Assembly (NCBI RefSeq): GCF_022436675.1
Contig: NZ_JAKUJZ010000004.1
Coordinates: 248,001 to 312,000, forward strand
DNA: 64,000 nucleotides
Direction: 5' to 3'
Origin: Rheinheimera hassiensis
Lineage (GTDB): Bacteria; Pseudomonadota; Gammaproteobacteria; Enterobacterales; Alteromonadaceae
The notes below the pieces were generated by a model, which was given only the letters and a program-made list of their open reading frames with translations, was not told the DNA's origin and made no database searches. A program made the translations under genes and the position numbers. This document shows positions 17,461 through 25,748 of the stretch, piece by piece; position 1 is the stretch's first letter, and every line of letters begins with the position of its first letter.

Positions 17461-18252
17461 TTATTTCGTAGTGGCGGTTGCTGCTTCAACAATCAGCGCA
17501 GCAACTTTGTCCGGGTGAGATGTCATCACCACATGCGAAGCGCCCGGTACTTCAACGACTTTTTTCGCTTTAGCGCGCTGAGCCATAAACTTCATCGCAG
17601 CAGACGGAATATTCTTGTCGGCGGTACCATAAATGGCCCAAGATGGTACTGTGTGCCACGCGGGCTCGCCAGCAGCTTCAGTTAACGCCAGTTCAGTAAC
17701 CGGGCGCTGGGTGGCTGCCATCAGTGCGGCGTCATTCGCCGGCACATCGGCCGCAAATTGCTCGCCGAACTTATCTTGCTGGATGTATAAGTCTTTATTG
17801 CCGTCTTTTAGTATCACCGGCGCTGCCAGTGTCGGGCCTAAAGTGCTGCCAGGGTAACGGCCAGACAATTCCAGTACCGTTTCGCCTTGCTCCGGTGCAA
17901 AAGCGGCAACATATACCAGGGCGGTAACATTGGTGTTGCCCTGCACAGCGTTGCTGATCACCGCGCCACCGTAAGAGTGGCCAACCAACACAACCGGGCC
18001 GCTGGTTTGTTTTACCAGGCTGGCAACATAATCGGCATCGCCACTTAAACTGCGTAGCGGGTTAGCAACAGCAACCACCGGGTAGCCCTGTTGCAGCAGG
18101 TTCGCGGCTACGCCGTTCCAGCTGGACGATTCAGCAAAGGCGCCATGCACTAACACCACGGTAGGTTTTTCTGCGGCAAAGGGGGCACTGCTTAATGTTA
18201 AAGCTGCAGTAGCAACAGCGGCGGCGATGTGGCGAAATTTGAACTTAGTCAT
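17461..18252 (-). CDS. Exported alpha/beta hydrolase (AB hydrolase-6 type)
   Basis: 263 residues with a signal peptide (cleavage near A-P-F-A, residue 27). The core reads V-V-L-V-H-G-A-F, then G-H-S-Y-G-G with nucleophile Ser near residue 94, and a C-terminal G-A-S-H-V-V-M-T-S-H-P catalytic His. The group includes EstC-like esterases and hydroxynitrile-lyase-like proteins, so exact chemistry is open. It is first in a two-gene minus-strand set with the HSL-type esterase and is divergent from an AraC regulator that may control both. Confidence 0.85.
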   Translation of the reverse strand: MTKFKFRHIAAAVATAALTLSSAPFAAEKPTVVLVHGAFAESSSWNGVAANLLQQGYPVVAVANPLRSLSGDADYVASLVKQTSGPVVLVGHSYGGAVISNAVQGNTNVTALVYVAAFAPEQGETVLELSGRYPGSTLGPTLAAPVILKDGNKDLYIQQDKFGEQFAADVPANDAALMAATQRPVTELALTEAAGEPAWHTVPSWAIYGTADKNIPSAAMKFMAQRAKAKKVVEVPGASHVVMTSHPDKVAALIVEAATATTK

Positions 18253-18425
18253 AATGTATTCCTGTTCAGTTAATAATGTTTTCGTTGGTTAACGTCATGC
18301 CTAAAGTGGCGTACTGCTTAGCTTCAATTCAGTTGCAAGCGTTGGGAGTATATTAGGCGGTTAATCTTGTTTTTTGGCGTCATATTGTCTAAATTATGCT
18401 GCAGATAGTCTAAATGGGGCTGAAT

Positions 18426-19241
18426 ATGGACAGGCTTTCAACGTTATTGGCGCAATTTGGTATGCACGCCACAACTTTTTATGCTGGCACTTTTAGCGGT
18501 GAGCTGGCCTATGACGCACAGGAGCGTAGTGGCAAGTTGCATCTGGTTAATACCGGCAAGGCCCGCTTGCATATAGCCAAGCAGGAGATTGTGATCAGCC
18601 AGCCGAGCCTGCTGTTTATTCCCCGGCCCTGTAAACACCAGTTAAGTGCAGTGGCAACAGACAATACTCAGCTTGTTAGTGCGGCGGTGAGTTTCGATGG
18701 TGGCCTGGATAACCCGTTAACCACGGCTTTACCCGATTATATGTTGCTGCCTGTCAGTGAGTTACCCATTCTCAGCGACAGCGTAGTGTGGTTATTTAGC
18801 GAAGCCGCTGAGCAAAACTGCGGTAAAAATGCGGTGTTAAACCGGCTGTTTGAGCTGGTGATGATCCAGTTGCTACGCCATGTTATGGCCAATAGCAGCA
18901 TGTCATCCGGTATGATGGCTGGCTTAGCTGATTTACGCTTAGCCCGCGCCGTTACACTGATGCACGACCAGCCAGCCAAGCCCTGGTCGGTGGCCGAACT
19001 GGCCAGCGCGGCCAGTATGTCGCGTGCCAGCTTTGCGGCGCAGTTTCATAAAGTGGTGGGTAAAACCCCGGCCGACTATCTGCTTAGCTGGCGCGTTAGC
19101 CTGACGCAAAAGCGTCTGCGCGAAGGCCGGCCTATTGCGCTGATTGCCGATGAAGTGGGCTACGAAAGCCCGTCAGCACTGGCGCGGGCGTTCCGGCGTA
19201 AAACCGGCGCCAGCCCCAGAGAGTGGCTGCAACAGCAATAG
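18426..19241 (+). CDS. AraC family regulator with cupin-6 sensor
   Basis: About 271 residues: an N-terminal cupin-like domain with A-R-L-H-I and F-I-P-R-P-C-K-H motifs, and a C-terminal AraC double helix-turn-helix (W-S-V-A-E-L-A-S-A-A-S-M-S-R-A-S-F to G-Y-E-S-P-S-A-L-A-R-A-F-R-R). I prefer ATG 18426, which has a GGGG stretch upstream and begins M-D-R-L-S-T-L-L as is usual for the group; ATG 18414 is in frame and possible. It is divergent from the exported hydrolase gene, a likely target. Confidence 0.87.
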   Translation: MDRLSTLLAQFGMHATTFYAGTFSGELAYDAQERSGKLHLVNTGKARLHIAKQEIVISQPSLLFIPRPCKHQLSAVATDNTQLVSAAVSFDGGLDNPLTTALPDYMLLPVSELPILSDSVVWLFSEAAEQNCGKNAVLNRLFELVMIQLLRHVMANSSMSSGMMAGLADLRLARAVTLMHDQPAKPWSVAELASAASMSRASFAAQFHKVVGKTPADYLLSWRVSLTQKRLREGRPIALIADEVGYESPSALARAFRRKTGASPREWLQQQ

Positions 19242-19254
19242 TGCTGCCTGGCAG

Positions 19255-19713
19255 TTAGTTAAAGTCTTGATCCGGTATTTCAGGTTCGGTTAAAAGCGCC
19301 AGCAACTGCAGCGATTCCTGCCAGCCGGCATAGCAAAACTCCAGCGGTATTGCCTCGGGTATGCCGCTTTGCTCAATATGCAATTCAGTGCCACACAATA
19401 CCGGCTTTAACCGGATGGTAACCAGCATCTGGCCCGGCAGGCTTGGATCATCAAATTGGTCGTTATAGCGGATCAGCTCGTTTGGTTTCAGCTCAAGATA
19501 AGTGCCACCAAAGCTGTGGCTCTGGCCGGTATTAAAATTGGTAAAACTCATTTTGTAGCCGCCGCCCACCCGTGCATCCATGCTATGCACCTTGCCGGTA
19601 AAACCATGCGGCGGTATCCATTTCGCCAGCGCATCGGCATCTAAAAAAGCACGGTACAACCGCTCTGGTGTGGTTTTTATAACCCTGTGCAGTATTACGG
19701 TATTGCCTGACAT
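19255..19713 (-). CDS. SRPBCC/AHSA1 domain protein
   Basis: The 152-residue protein matches the AHSA1-like START fold: T-P-E-R-L-Y-R-A-F-L-D-A-D-A-L-A-K-W-I-P-P near the N-terminus and G-W-Q-E-S-L-Q-L-L near the C-terminus. Such proteins form a hydrophobic ligand pocket and are often near small regulators or hydrolases; the ligand and role are unknown. It ends 13 bases from the AraC gene, convergent with it. Confidence 0.85.
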   Translation of the reverse strand: MSGNTVILHRVIKTTPERLYRAFLDADALAKWIPPHGFTGKVHSMDARVGGGYKMSFTNFNTGQSHSFGGTYLELKPNELIRYNDQFDDPSLPGQMLVTIRLKPVLCGTELHIEQSGIPEAIPLEFCYAGWQESLQLLALLTEPEIPDQDFN

Positions 19714-19884
19714 AATTAACCCCCTGTGTTAAACGCATTAGTTTGACGTATCACAGCTTAGTCGAAGCAGCAGTGATGAATTCGACAGGTGGGGAGAATT
19801 TGTTTTTATCATGGCGATAAATGAACATATTGTTTATTGTTGGTTAAATTAATTCTAATTGAAATGCCTGTTGGACACAGAACA

Positions 19885-20589
19885 ATGATTAAACCTGTCT
19901 TTCTTATCTTCAGTTTATTCGCCGGTGGTTTGGCCGCAGCTGAGAGCAGTGAAGCTTTGAGCACTGCGCAGCATGCTTTTTATAGCGGTGACTATGTAAA
20001 AGCGAAAACAGGCTTTTTGCTGGCAGCAGAGAAGGGTTCTGGTGAGGCTGAGTACTATCTTGGCTTAATTGCCAAAAATAATCCCAAAAACGCAGACTAT
20101 CAGGTGGCATTGTCTCATTTCACCAACGCTGCCCGGCTTAATCATGCTCAGGCTATGTGGGAGCTGGGTGTGTTGTATGAAAACGGTGAGGGTGTAAACC
20201 AAAACCAGTTTACTGCACTGGACTGGTTTCGAAAATCTGAGTTTGCGTCAGCTGTTGAAGCGCCGGACAGCTTTTACGTTACCGGCAACAATGGTGAACT
20301 GAACGAAGTTTCAGTATCGCAATATATTCAACACCTGACTCAGCAAGCACAAAGCGGACTTACCGATGCTAAATTTGCGCTGGCCAAAATTTATGATGCC
20401 GGGGTGGTTGTTAAAGCTGATTTACCACAAGCTTTCAATTGGTACCTCAGTGCGGCAACAGACGGGCATACCAAAGCCGCACAGCTGGTCAGTTATTTTT
20501 ATTGCCGCGGAATTACTGTTCCGCGTAGCCCTGAAAAAGCCAATGTTTGGCTGGAAACCAGCGGATATTCAACAGACTGTGACAAGTGA
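19885..20589 (+). CDS. Exported Sel1-repeat protein
   Basis: 234 residues when started at ATG 19885, which gives a good signal peptide (M-I-K-P-V-F-L-I-F-S-L-F, cleavage after L-A-A-A). Several Sel1/TPR-like units follow: G-S-G-E-A-E-Y-Y-L-G-L, A-Q-A-M-W-E-L-G-V-L-Y-E-N-G-E-G-V, and A-K-F-A-L-A-K-I-Y-D-A-G. Sel1 repeats mediate protein-protein contacts in the periplasm. The partner is unknown. It is the last plus-strand gene before the defence-like cluster. Confidence 0.82.
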   Translation: MIKPVFLIFSLFAGGLAAAESSEALSTAQHAFYSGDYVKAKTGFLLAAEKGSGEAEYYLGLIAKNNPKNADYQVALSHFTNAARLNHAQAMWELGVLYENGEGVNQNQFTALDWFRKSEFASAVEAPDSFYVTGNNGELNEVSVSQYIQHLTQQAQSGLTDAKFALAKIYDAGVVVKADLPQAFNWYLSAATDGHTKAAQLVSYFYCRGITVPRSPEKANVWLETSGYSTDCDK

Positions 20590-20631
20590 TATGTTTTAAA
20601 TACTGCTTTTTGATCTGCTTTATTGATAGAG

Positions 20632-20655
20632 AACAGCCGAAATTATACGGCTGTT
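20632..20655. terminator. Stem-loop between convergent genes
   Basis: AACAGCCG pairs perfectly with CGGCTGTT around an AT-rich 8-base loop. It lies between the stops of the Sel1 gene and the convergent DUF4435 gene, and the right side continues into ATTCAT. It is a likely weak bidirectional terminator. Confidence 0.6.
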
Positions 20656-20667
20656 ATTCATCAAATA

Positions 20668-21426
20668 TTAAGCTACTTGTAATTCCTTCTTTATGTCATT
20701 TACAATCCTATTAAGTAAGATGTTATTACCTTGTTTAAGTGCGATTTCAATTAAATTTTTATCACTGAAATTTGAAAATCTACCTTTTTTTGCTAGAAAT
20801 CGTGATAGCATTTGGAATAACTGCTTTCCTCTAACATTTAAATTGTAATCGCGATATACAATTTCTAATACTTCTTTTTCTGGTTCTGTGTAACCAATTT
20901 CCTTAGAAAATTGCGGACAAATTTCGTTTAGCCCTGGTGGTGATACCACATTTATATGGGTAGAAACTCTTACACTTAATGCGTGCTCTCTTTCTTTAAT
21001 AGTCTTAGATACTTCAAACGCAACCCATTTTCCTATTATACCCCTAAGTAATTCTAGTTTTATTTTATCGTCATGGTCAACGAAGTTATGGATGTCAGAA
21101 CCACCATATATATCATTTTCAATACAGTATCCTGTAGTGAATATTATCCCAGATTTGTTTTTTGGTATTTCAATGAACCTAAATGCATCACGATCAGCAA
21201 CAAATACGACGTTTTTTCCTTCAAACTCGCTTCTTCTATCGTAAATAGAAAAAAGATTCGTCCTTCCTCCGCATGGTTGGAGAGATACCAATGTATTATT
21301 CAAGCTTGACTTTAGCCATCTGTAAACAAATAGATCATCTGATCCCTCAATCAGTATTGTCGGTATAAATGACCGCTTTAAGCTGTTTACTATTTCATCA
21401 ACTGTAGGTAGAGATTTATTATTCAA
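20668..21426 (-). CDS. DUF4435 TOPRIM-type effector (AriB-like, PARIS)
   Basis: The 252-residue protein shows the TOPRIM pattern of DUF4435: I-L-I-E-G-S-D-D (Glu27) after a short helix and V-F-V-A-D-R-D (Asp78 and Asp80), which would bind Mg2+. In PARIS, AriB is the DUF4435 nuclease that is held by the AriA ATPase and cuts tRNA when phage anti-restriction proteins are sensed. Here its start overlaps the stop end of an AAA ATPase gene by 8 bases, the expected order. DNA is strikingly AT-rich compared with flanking genes. The family assignment is strong; the name PARIS is inferred from the pair, since other DUF4435 contexts exist. Confidence 0.75.
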   Translation of the reverse strand: MNNKSLPTVDEIVNSLKRSFIPTILIEGSDDLFVYRWLKSSLNNTLVSLQPCGGRTNLFSIYDRRSEFEGKNVVFVADRDAFRFIEIPKNKSGIIFTTGYCIENDIYGGSDIHNFVDHDDKIKLELLRGIIGKWVAFEVSKTIKEREHALSVRVSTHINVVSPPGLNEICPQFSKEIGYTEPEKEVLEIVYRDYNLNVRGKQLFQMLSRFLAKKGRFSNFSDKNLIEIALKQGNNILLNRIVNDIKKELQVA

Positions 21427-22579
21427 AGCTATACCCCCTGTCGTTTCCTATCATTATTTCCTTGTCTTCATACTGTGTATAAATAAACGGGGAGTGAGTG
21501 GCTATAAATAGCTGATTATTTGTCTTTTGTTCAATGAGTACATCAAGCAAAATTCGTTGCCAATCTACGTGCAAGCTAAGCTCGGGCTCATCTATAAAAA
21601 ATGGACAGTCGCTATAAAGAGCGTTGTAGCATAAAAAACTTAGCATCTGCTTTTCTCCTGCAGATAGCGCATCAGAGTTTATACTTTGGTCAATATCACC
21701 TAACGCTACTCTTGGGTTCAGTCTGATTCCTTTGTGCTTGAAAATTGTTACTATTATGTTGGATAAAACTGTTAGGGAATTGAATGTGCTTTCTCTTATC
21801 TGTTCAAATTCGATTACATCCTGATTGATTTTATCAAGTGTAGATACCGCATCTCTTAAGGCATTACTTTCTGAAGAATCGGTTTCTCTGTACCCTTTTA
21901 TTTCAGAAAATATTTTTTCTGATAGTGATTTGGAGTAGTTATCCACTTTGGTGGTGGCATCATTATGCTTTCTAATTACTAGTTGTTTAATGTCGGCTGT
22001 TGATATAGATGAAACGAATTTATGTTTTAACACAGATAATCTGTTAGCGTGAGCTTCCAAAGCATTTTGTATCTCGCTTCCAAACCCACTGCTATCTCTG
22101 ACAAAGTATTCTTCACCATCTTTGATTACTCTCCTACTTCCACCTCTGTGGGAGTCAGTCATTGAAAAACCACCCTCAATTCTTCGGAAGGTTGGGAAGA
22201 ATACAGATGTGTCAAAAAGTTCCACAGCTATTTGGTTGGCTGCCTCTACAACATCCGCTCTCATAATTGGCTCTTTCTTGTCGAGCAATATTTCGCCATT
22301 TACTTTTTGGATAATGTAATGAACAATTTCTCTGCTTTTAGATTCACTTCTCTCAATAGTTAGTTTGAATTCAGATGTTGTTATTGTTACTTTTTGAAAG
22401 ATTATCTCTCGAATTGCTCTTTCAATGTTGGCGCTAATGCAGTACCACATTAATTTCAGAATTGTTGTTTTTCCTGAGCCGTTTCGCCCTGTTATAATGT
22501 TTATATCTTCGTTGAACTTTATGTTTATTGGAGTGCTGGAGTTATTTAATCCTATCACTTCTATTTCTTTTATTATCAT
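21419..22579 (-). CDS. AAA/ABC-type ATPase (AriA-like, PARIS)
   Basis: 386 residues with all motifs of the SMC/ABC-like AAA_15/AAA_21 group: Walker A G-R-N-G-S-G-K-T-T near residue 32, signature L-S-A-G-E-K-Q-M-L near 316, Walker B F-F-I-D-E-P-E-L-S near 337, and the H-loop A-T-H-S-P near 364. A central helical region separates the halves. With the downstream DUF4435 gene (8-base overlap) it matches the AriA-AriB layout. It lies 43 bases downstream of the nuclease-like gene and is low in GC, a sign of transfer. Alternatives are other two-gene ATPase/TOPRIM systems such as OLD-like or Septu-like pairs, but the DUF4435 partner argues for PARIS. Confidence 0.78.
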   Translation of the reverse strand: MIIKEIEVIGLNNSSTPINIKFNEDINIITGRNGSGKTTILKLMWYCISANIERAIREIIFQKVTITTSEFKLTIERSESKSREIVHYIIQKVNGEILLDKKEPIMRADVVEAANQIAVELFDTSVFFPTFRRIEGGFSMTDSHRGGSRRVIKDGEEYFVRDSSGFGSEIQNALEAHANRLSVLKHKFVSSISTADIKQLVIRKHNDATTKVDNYSKSLSEKIFSEIKGYRETDSSESNALRDAVSTLDKINQDVIEFEQIRESTFNSLTVLSNIIVTIFKHKGIRLNPRVALGDIDQSINSDALSAGEKQMLSFLCYNALYSDCPFFIDEPELSLHVDWQRILLDVLIEQKTNNQLFIATHSPFIYTQYEDKEIMIGNDRGYSFE

Positions 22580-22622
22580 GATTTCCCTTAATTTACTTCT
22601 TCATTGTTATCTTGCAAATCTT

Positions 22623-24497
22623 TCAAATACTTTTTGCTATCAACTCGGCTTTGAGCAATCCGCCTTTGGTTAGCAGCTTGGCTGAGAAGTTGGGGCGGCG
22701 TTTGGCTTTGTAAGCATCGTAAATTTGCTTTAAGCCTTCAGCTGTTAACAGTGAAATATTCACTTCGGTATCCATCTCTGCAGACTCGATAAAATCCTGC
22801 GAGAAGCTGGGCGCGATGATCAGCACTTGTGCCACACGCTTTCCCTGATTTTCACAGCGATTTACATAAGCTTTTATTTGTCTGGATGTCGTGGAGTATT
22901 TGGCAAAGTCACCATTTTTACAGGTCTTGGCTTCGCCGATAATAATGTCATCGTCGCTAATAGAAATAATAATGTCGGCTTTATCTTTCGATGTGTTAAT
23001 TGATTTTCGCAGCTCTTCATCAACGACCAGATCAAGCTGCTCCAGAATCGTTTTCGTTGCTTCTTCAAATTTTACACCAACGTCAGTTTCATTAATTTCA
23101 ATGCCAACAGCTTTAAGCGTAAGCAGGTCGCGCTTAGCCAGCGCGGCATAATTTTCGATCAGTTTATCGTTGGCGTTGGCAAAGGCTTCCAGAATATTGG
23201 ACCTAGGATTGCCTTTTTTAGGCAATTTCAGATTGTCTCGTAACTCCTTTACTTCGTCATTAGTCAGCAGGTACAGCACATCGTGTGGTGTGATACTAAG
23301 AGCCCTTAGCCGCTCGACATTGATCTCCTCGTTTTCCTCCAGCTCATACTCTTGCCTGATGCGCTGGGTCAGTGTTTCCGGGTTGCCTGCTGCATCCAGC
23401 CCTTGGAAGTTCTGCACCAGAGAGTCGAACATCTCTTTATAACCGGTTGCGCTAATGGCATCAAACTCACGGTCGGCTGCAGTGTTCAGGCTTTCCAGAA
23501 TCACGTCAATACGCTCATCCACCGTGAAGCCGATTCTTTCTGCGTCGATATCTAAATCCGCTATTAACTGCTTCAAACGCTCTTTACGTTTATTCTGGTT
23601 GTCGGCGTCGTCATATAGATCACGCGATAGCATATCCCTCACAGCGATGCCGGAATGCAGAATAGTGCTGATTTTTTCGCTCCGGCTAACACCGCGAATG
23701 CGCTTACCGTAGCTTTTTAAAATGTTAGATAGTTCCGCATCAGACAGCACCCGTAAGATCCGCAACAAGTGCTTATTGGCCAGCTCTTTGCCCTGGATTT
23801 GATTCAACACGGCAACCACTTCGTCGGGGATAAGGACTTCCGAGCTTTTGCGATTAATGAATATGACACCCATATCACGTAGCTCCTGTAAGCAGTTGTC
23901 CACGGTCTGCTTGCCAGCTTTAATTGGCTCTGACAGGTGTTCAATTGCAACCAGTTCATCGTGGGAAATTTTCAGGTGGTGCGCCAAGGTATTCAGAATA
24001 CTGCGCTCATCATCAGTGATATTGGCTTGGCGATTAATTTTCTCATCGTTTTTATAGGCGATATTCAGGCAATCGCGGAAAATATTTAATCGATGGGCAT
24101 GACCATAGTCCTCGGCCAGATTACTTTCGATATCCACCTGAATTTGCCGTGCCAGCGTATCTAATGTTTCCCACTCGCGGGCGTAAAGTTGTTCAATCCA
24201 CGAAATACGCGCAATACCATTGCCATCACGGGTAAGGATATTTACCAGTAAAGCCATCGAAGCATCACATAGCGCCAGCTTCTCACGAATAGAATATTGG
24301 TACTGTGCCGAAACGGCATTAAATAGCTGCGTAATTTCACTGCCGGACGCATCTTTAATTTGGCGATTTACTTTGTTCAGTGCTTTTGAAATGACTTCAT
24401 CATTGGTCGCGGCAGATGAGCATAGTTTATCCAGGCACGTAATAAACTTGGATTTTTCTATTTGGTTTAGTACAGACAGGATATGGTTAAGCTTCAT
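22623..24497 (-). CDS. 624-residue protein with SAP-like segments and C-terminal PD-(D/E)xK-like nuclease
   Basis: I do not recognise this protein as a named family. The N-terminal half is helical and hydrophilic. A segment near residues 195-235 (L-K-I-S-H-D-E-L-V to V-L-I-P-D-E-V-V) looks like a small winged-helix. Two stretches, L-S-D-A-E-L-S-N-I-L-K near 252 and L-T-N-D-E-V-K-E-L-R near 429, resemble SAP DNA-binding helices. Near residue 530, K-A-D-I-I-I-S-I followed by I-I-I-G-E-A-K-T and then S-R-Q-I-K-A-Y fits the D...ExK plus Q/Y pattern of restriction-like nucleases. No signal peptide; an AGGAAG site precedes ATG 24497. It precedes the ATPase gene by 43 bases on the same strand, so it may belong to the same defence operon. 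Confidence 0.65.
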   Translation of the reverse strand: MKLNHILSVLNQIEKSKFITCLDKLCSSAATNDEVISKALNKVNRQIKDASGSEITQLFNAVSAQYQYSIREKLALCDASMALLVNILTRDGNGIARISWIEQLYAREWETLDTLARQIQVDIESNLAEDYGHAHRLNIFRDCLNIAYKNDEKINRQANITDDERSILNTLAHHLKISHDELVAIEHLSEPIKAGKQTVDNCLQELRDMGVIFINRKSSEVLIPDEVVAVLNQIQGKELANKHLLRILRVLSDAELSNILKSYGKRIRGVSRSEKISTILHSGIAVRDMLSRDLYDDADNQNKRKERLKQLIADLDIDAERIGFTVDERIDVILESLNTAADREFDAISATGYKEMFDSLVQNFQGLDAAGNPETLTQRIRQEYELEENEEINVERLRALSITPHDVLYLLTNDEVKELRDNLKLPKKGNPRSNILEAFANANDKLIENYAALAKRDLLTLKAVGIEINETDVGVKFEEATKTILEQLDLVVDEELRKSINTSKDKADIIISISDDDIIIGEAKTCKNGDFAKYSTTSRQIKAYVNRCENQGKRVAQVLIIAPSFSQDFIESAEMDTEVNISLLTAEGLKQIYDAYKAKRRPNFSAKLLTKGGLLKAELIAKSI

Positions 24498-24678
24498 AAG
24501 ACTTCCTTTTCTTGTTGTTTTGCCAAATGAAGAGCTTCTTTCAAAAGTAATTGAAGTTCTTATTGTTTATTTGGATGTATCGAGTACCCAATCTAGAACA
24601 TAACCTGTAGATGCGCAACTTTACGCATTATGAGCAACTGGTAAACAGCATTTATATGCGGGGCTGCAATTTTTGTGT

Positions 24679-25239
24679 TCAACGATATTGCGCAAGCTCT
24701 TGCTGAATTTGCATAAACTCTTTGTGGGTGTTGGGTTGCAGCTCGCTTAGTGATCTTGCGATATTCACCTGCATGGTTACTTGCGCGACTTCTGCAATTT
24801 CTGTTGGTACTGTTTTATTTTGCTGCTTGGCAAACCAGTTAAGCACCTTGGCCAAATGCCAGATACTGCTGCTGCCGCTGTGCAGTGGAGCAGGAAAGCT
24901 TTGAGTATGATTTAGCATAAGTTTACGCATATTTTGCCGGCTAAAGCCGAGTAGATCGGCGATGTCGCTTAAGCCAACTAAATCAGGTGTGGCTTCAATT
25001 ATGGCTGCGTTTGGAATGGCAGTTTTAACGTCTTTAATCGCAGAGGTTATCGCCGCAAAAGCACTGTTGGCTTCGCGGCTAAATTGCAGCGCGATACGGC
25101 CTTGCTGGCCGATACCAATGAGGGCGTCGTCACAGCACGCCTGTGCCAACTGCTCGATGTAATTTGCTGGATCCTTATTAGCATCGGGCAATGCAAACTT
25201 TAAGGTAAACTCATATAATGTCATCTGCTTAATCTTCAA
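24679..25239 (-). CDS. HTH protein, probable antitoxin/repressor partner of HicA-like protein
   Basis: 186 residues. The N-terminal part (about 5-90: Y-E-F-T-L-K-F-A-L-P-D, then C-C-D-D-A-L-I-G-I-G-Q-Q-G-R-I-A-L-Q-F) forms an alternating strand-helix pattern, and residues 95-125 (L-V-G-L-S-D-I-A-D-L-L-G-F-S-R-Q-N-M-R-K-L-M) form a MerR/excisionase-like helix-turn-helix. It overlaps the end of the 86-residue gene upstream by 11 bases. I recall homologues of both proteins side by side in other bacteria, but no experimental name. The palindrome at the shared promoter is a natural target for this HTH. The antitoxin role is inferred. Confidence 0.6.
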   Translation of the reverse strand: MKIKQMTLYEFTLKFALPDANKDPANYIEQLAQACCDDALIGIGQQGRIALQFSREANSAFAAITSAIKDVKTAIPNAAIIEATPDLVGLSDIADLLGFSRQNMRKLMLNHTQSFPAPLHSGSSSIWHLAKVLNWFAKQQNKTVPTEIAEVAQVTMQVNIARSLSELQPNTHKEFMQIQQELAQYR

Positions 25240-25489
25240 AGTTTTGGGTTCGTTGTGCGGTGCAGTTATCTACCACCCGTTTAACTTGCCTGGCATGGTT
25301 AGCTGGATTTTTGGGTGTACTCCAGATGCTGGCAATACAAAATTCACCACAGCGGCAGTTTGTGTCGTTATAAGGGCAATACATTCGCCCCCAGGCATGG
25401 CTGCCCCCTACATCAATAACCCAGCCGTGCTGTTCTGCATATTGCAAAGCGTCTTCAATGTCTTTTTTAGGATGCTTTTTCCGTGGCAC
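25229..25489 (-). CDS. Small HicA-like protein with cysteine cluster, putative toxin
   Basis: The 86-residue basic protein starts at GTG 25489 behind a GAGG site. It contains H-G-W-V-I-D-V-G-G-S-H-A-W-G-R, which resembles the GSH motif with the catalytic His of HicA mRNA interferases. An unusual insert follows, Y-C-P-Y-N-D-T-N-C-R-C-G-E-F-C, with four cysteines that could bind a metal, then a C-terminal helix (N-H-A-R-Q-V-K-R-V-V-D-N-C). Small size, overlap with an HTH partner, and an operator-covered promoter are all typical of type II toxin-antitoxin units. Toxicity is not shown by sequence alone. Confidence 0.58.
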   Translation of the reverse strand: MPRKKHPKKDIEDALQYAEQHGWVIDVGGSHAWGRMYCPYNDTNCRCGEFCIASIWSTPKNPANHARQVKRVVDNCTAQRTQNFED

Positions 25490-25504
25490 GTGTAATCCTC
25501 GTTG

Positions 25505-25542
25505 ATTCTAGTTGCGCAGACTTTGGTTGTCAAGTGACAACC
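25505..25542 (-). promoter_or_regulatory. Strong sigma70 promoter overlapped by a palindromic operator
   Basis: On the minus strand a perfect TTGACA (25528-25533) is followed after exactly 17 bases by TAGAAT (25505-25510), with transcription reading into the HicA-like gene. The inverted repeat GGTTGTCA-AG-TGACAACC (25525-25542) covers the -35 element. A further TTGTCA half-site is at 25556-25561, and a very AT-rich tract lies upstream of it. This is the layout of an autoregulated toxin-antitoxin promoter; the binder is presumably the HTH partner. Confidence 0.78.
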
Positions 25543-25748
25543 TGGCGAGGCGCTGTTGTCATGTGTTTTTGTTAATTTAAATTTATTAAATTGTATTGGT
25601 TTTTGCTTTATGTAGATTAGCAGCGCTGTGAGCATGTGCAATGAACTACCCGATCAACTGCGCTAAGTTGACTAAAAACCCTGCCTAACCCTATTGCTGG
25701 CGCTGATACAACCAGCCAGAATAGCGCTACTTTGCTGTTGAGGTGGTT

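Noticed and set aside
20590..25748. Prophage or integrative element carrying the defence-like genes
   Set aside because: No integrase, tRNA attachment site, flanking direct repeat, transposase or phage structural gene is visible. Only composition and content suggest transfer.
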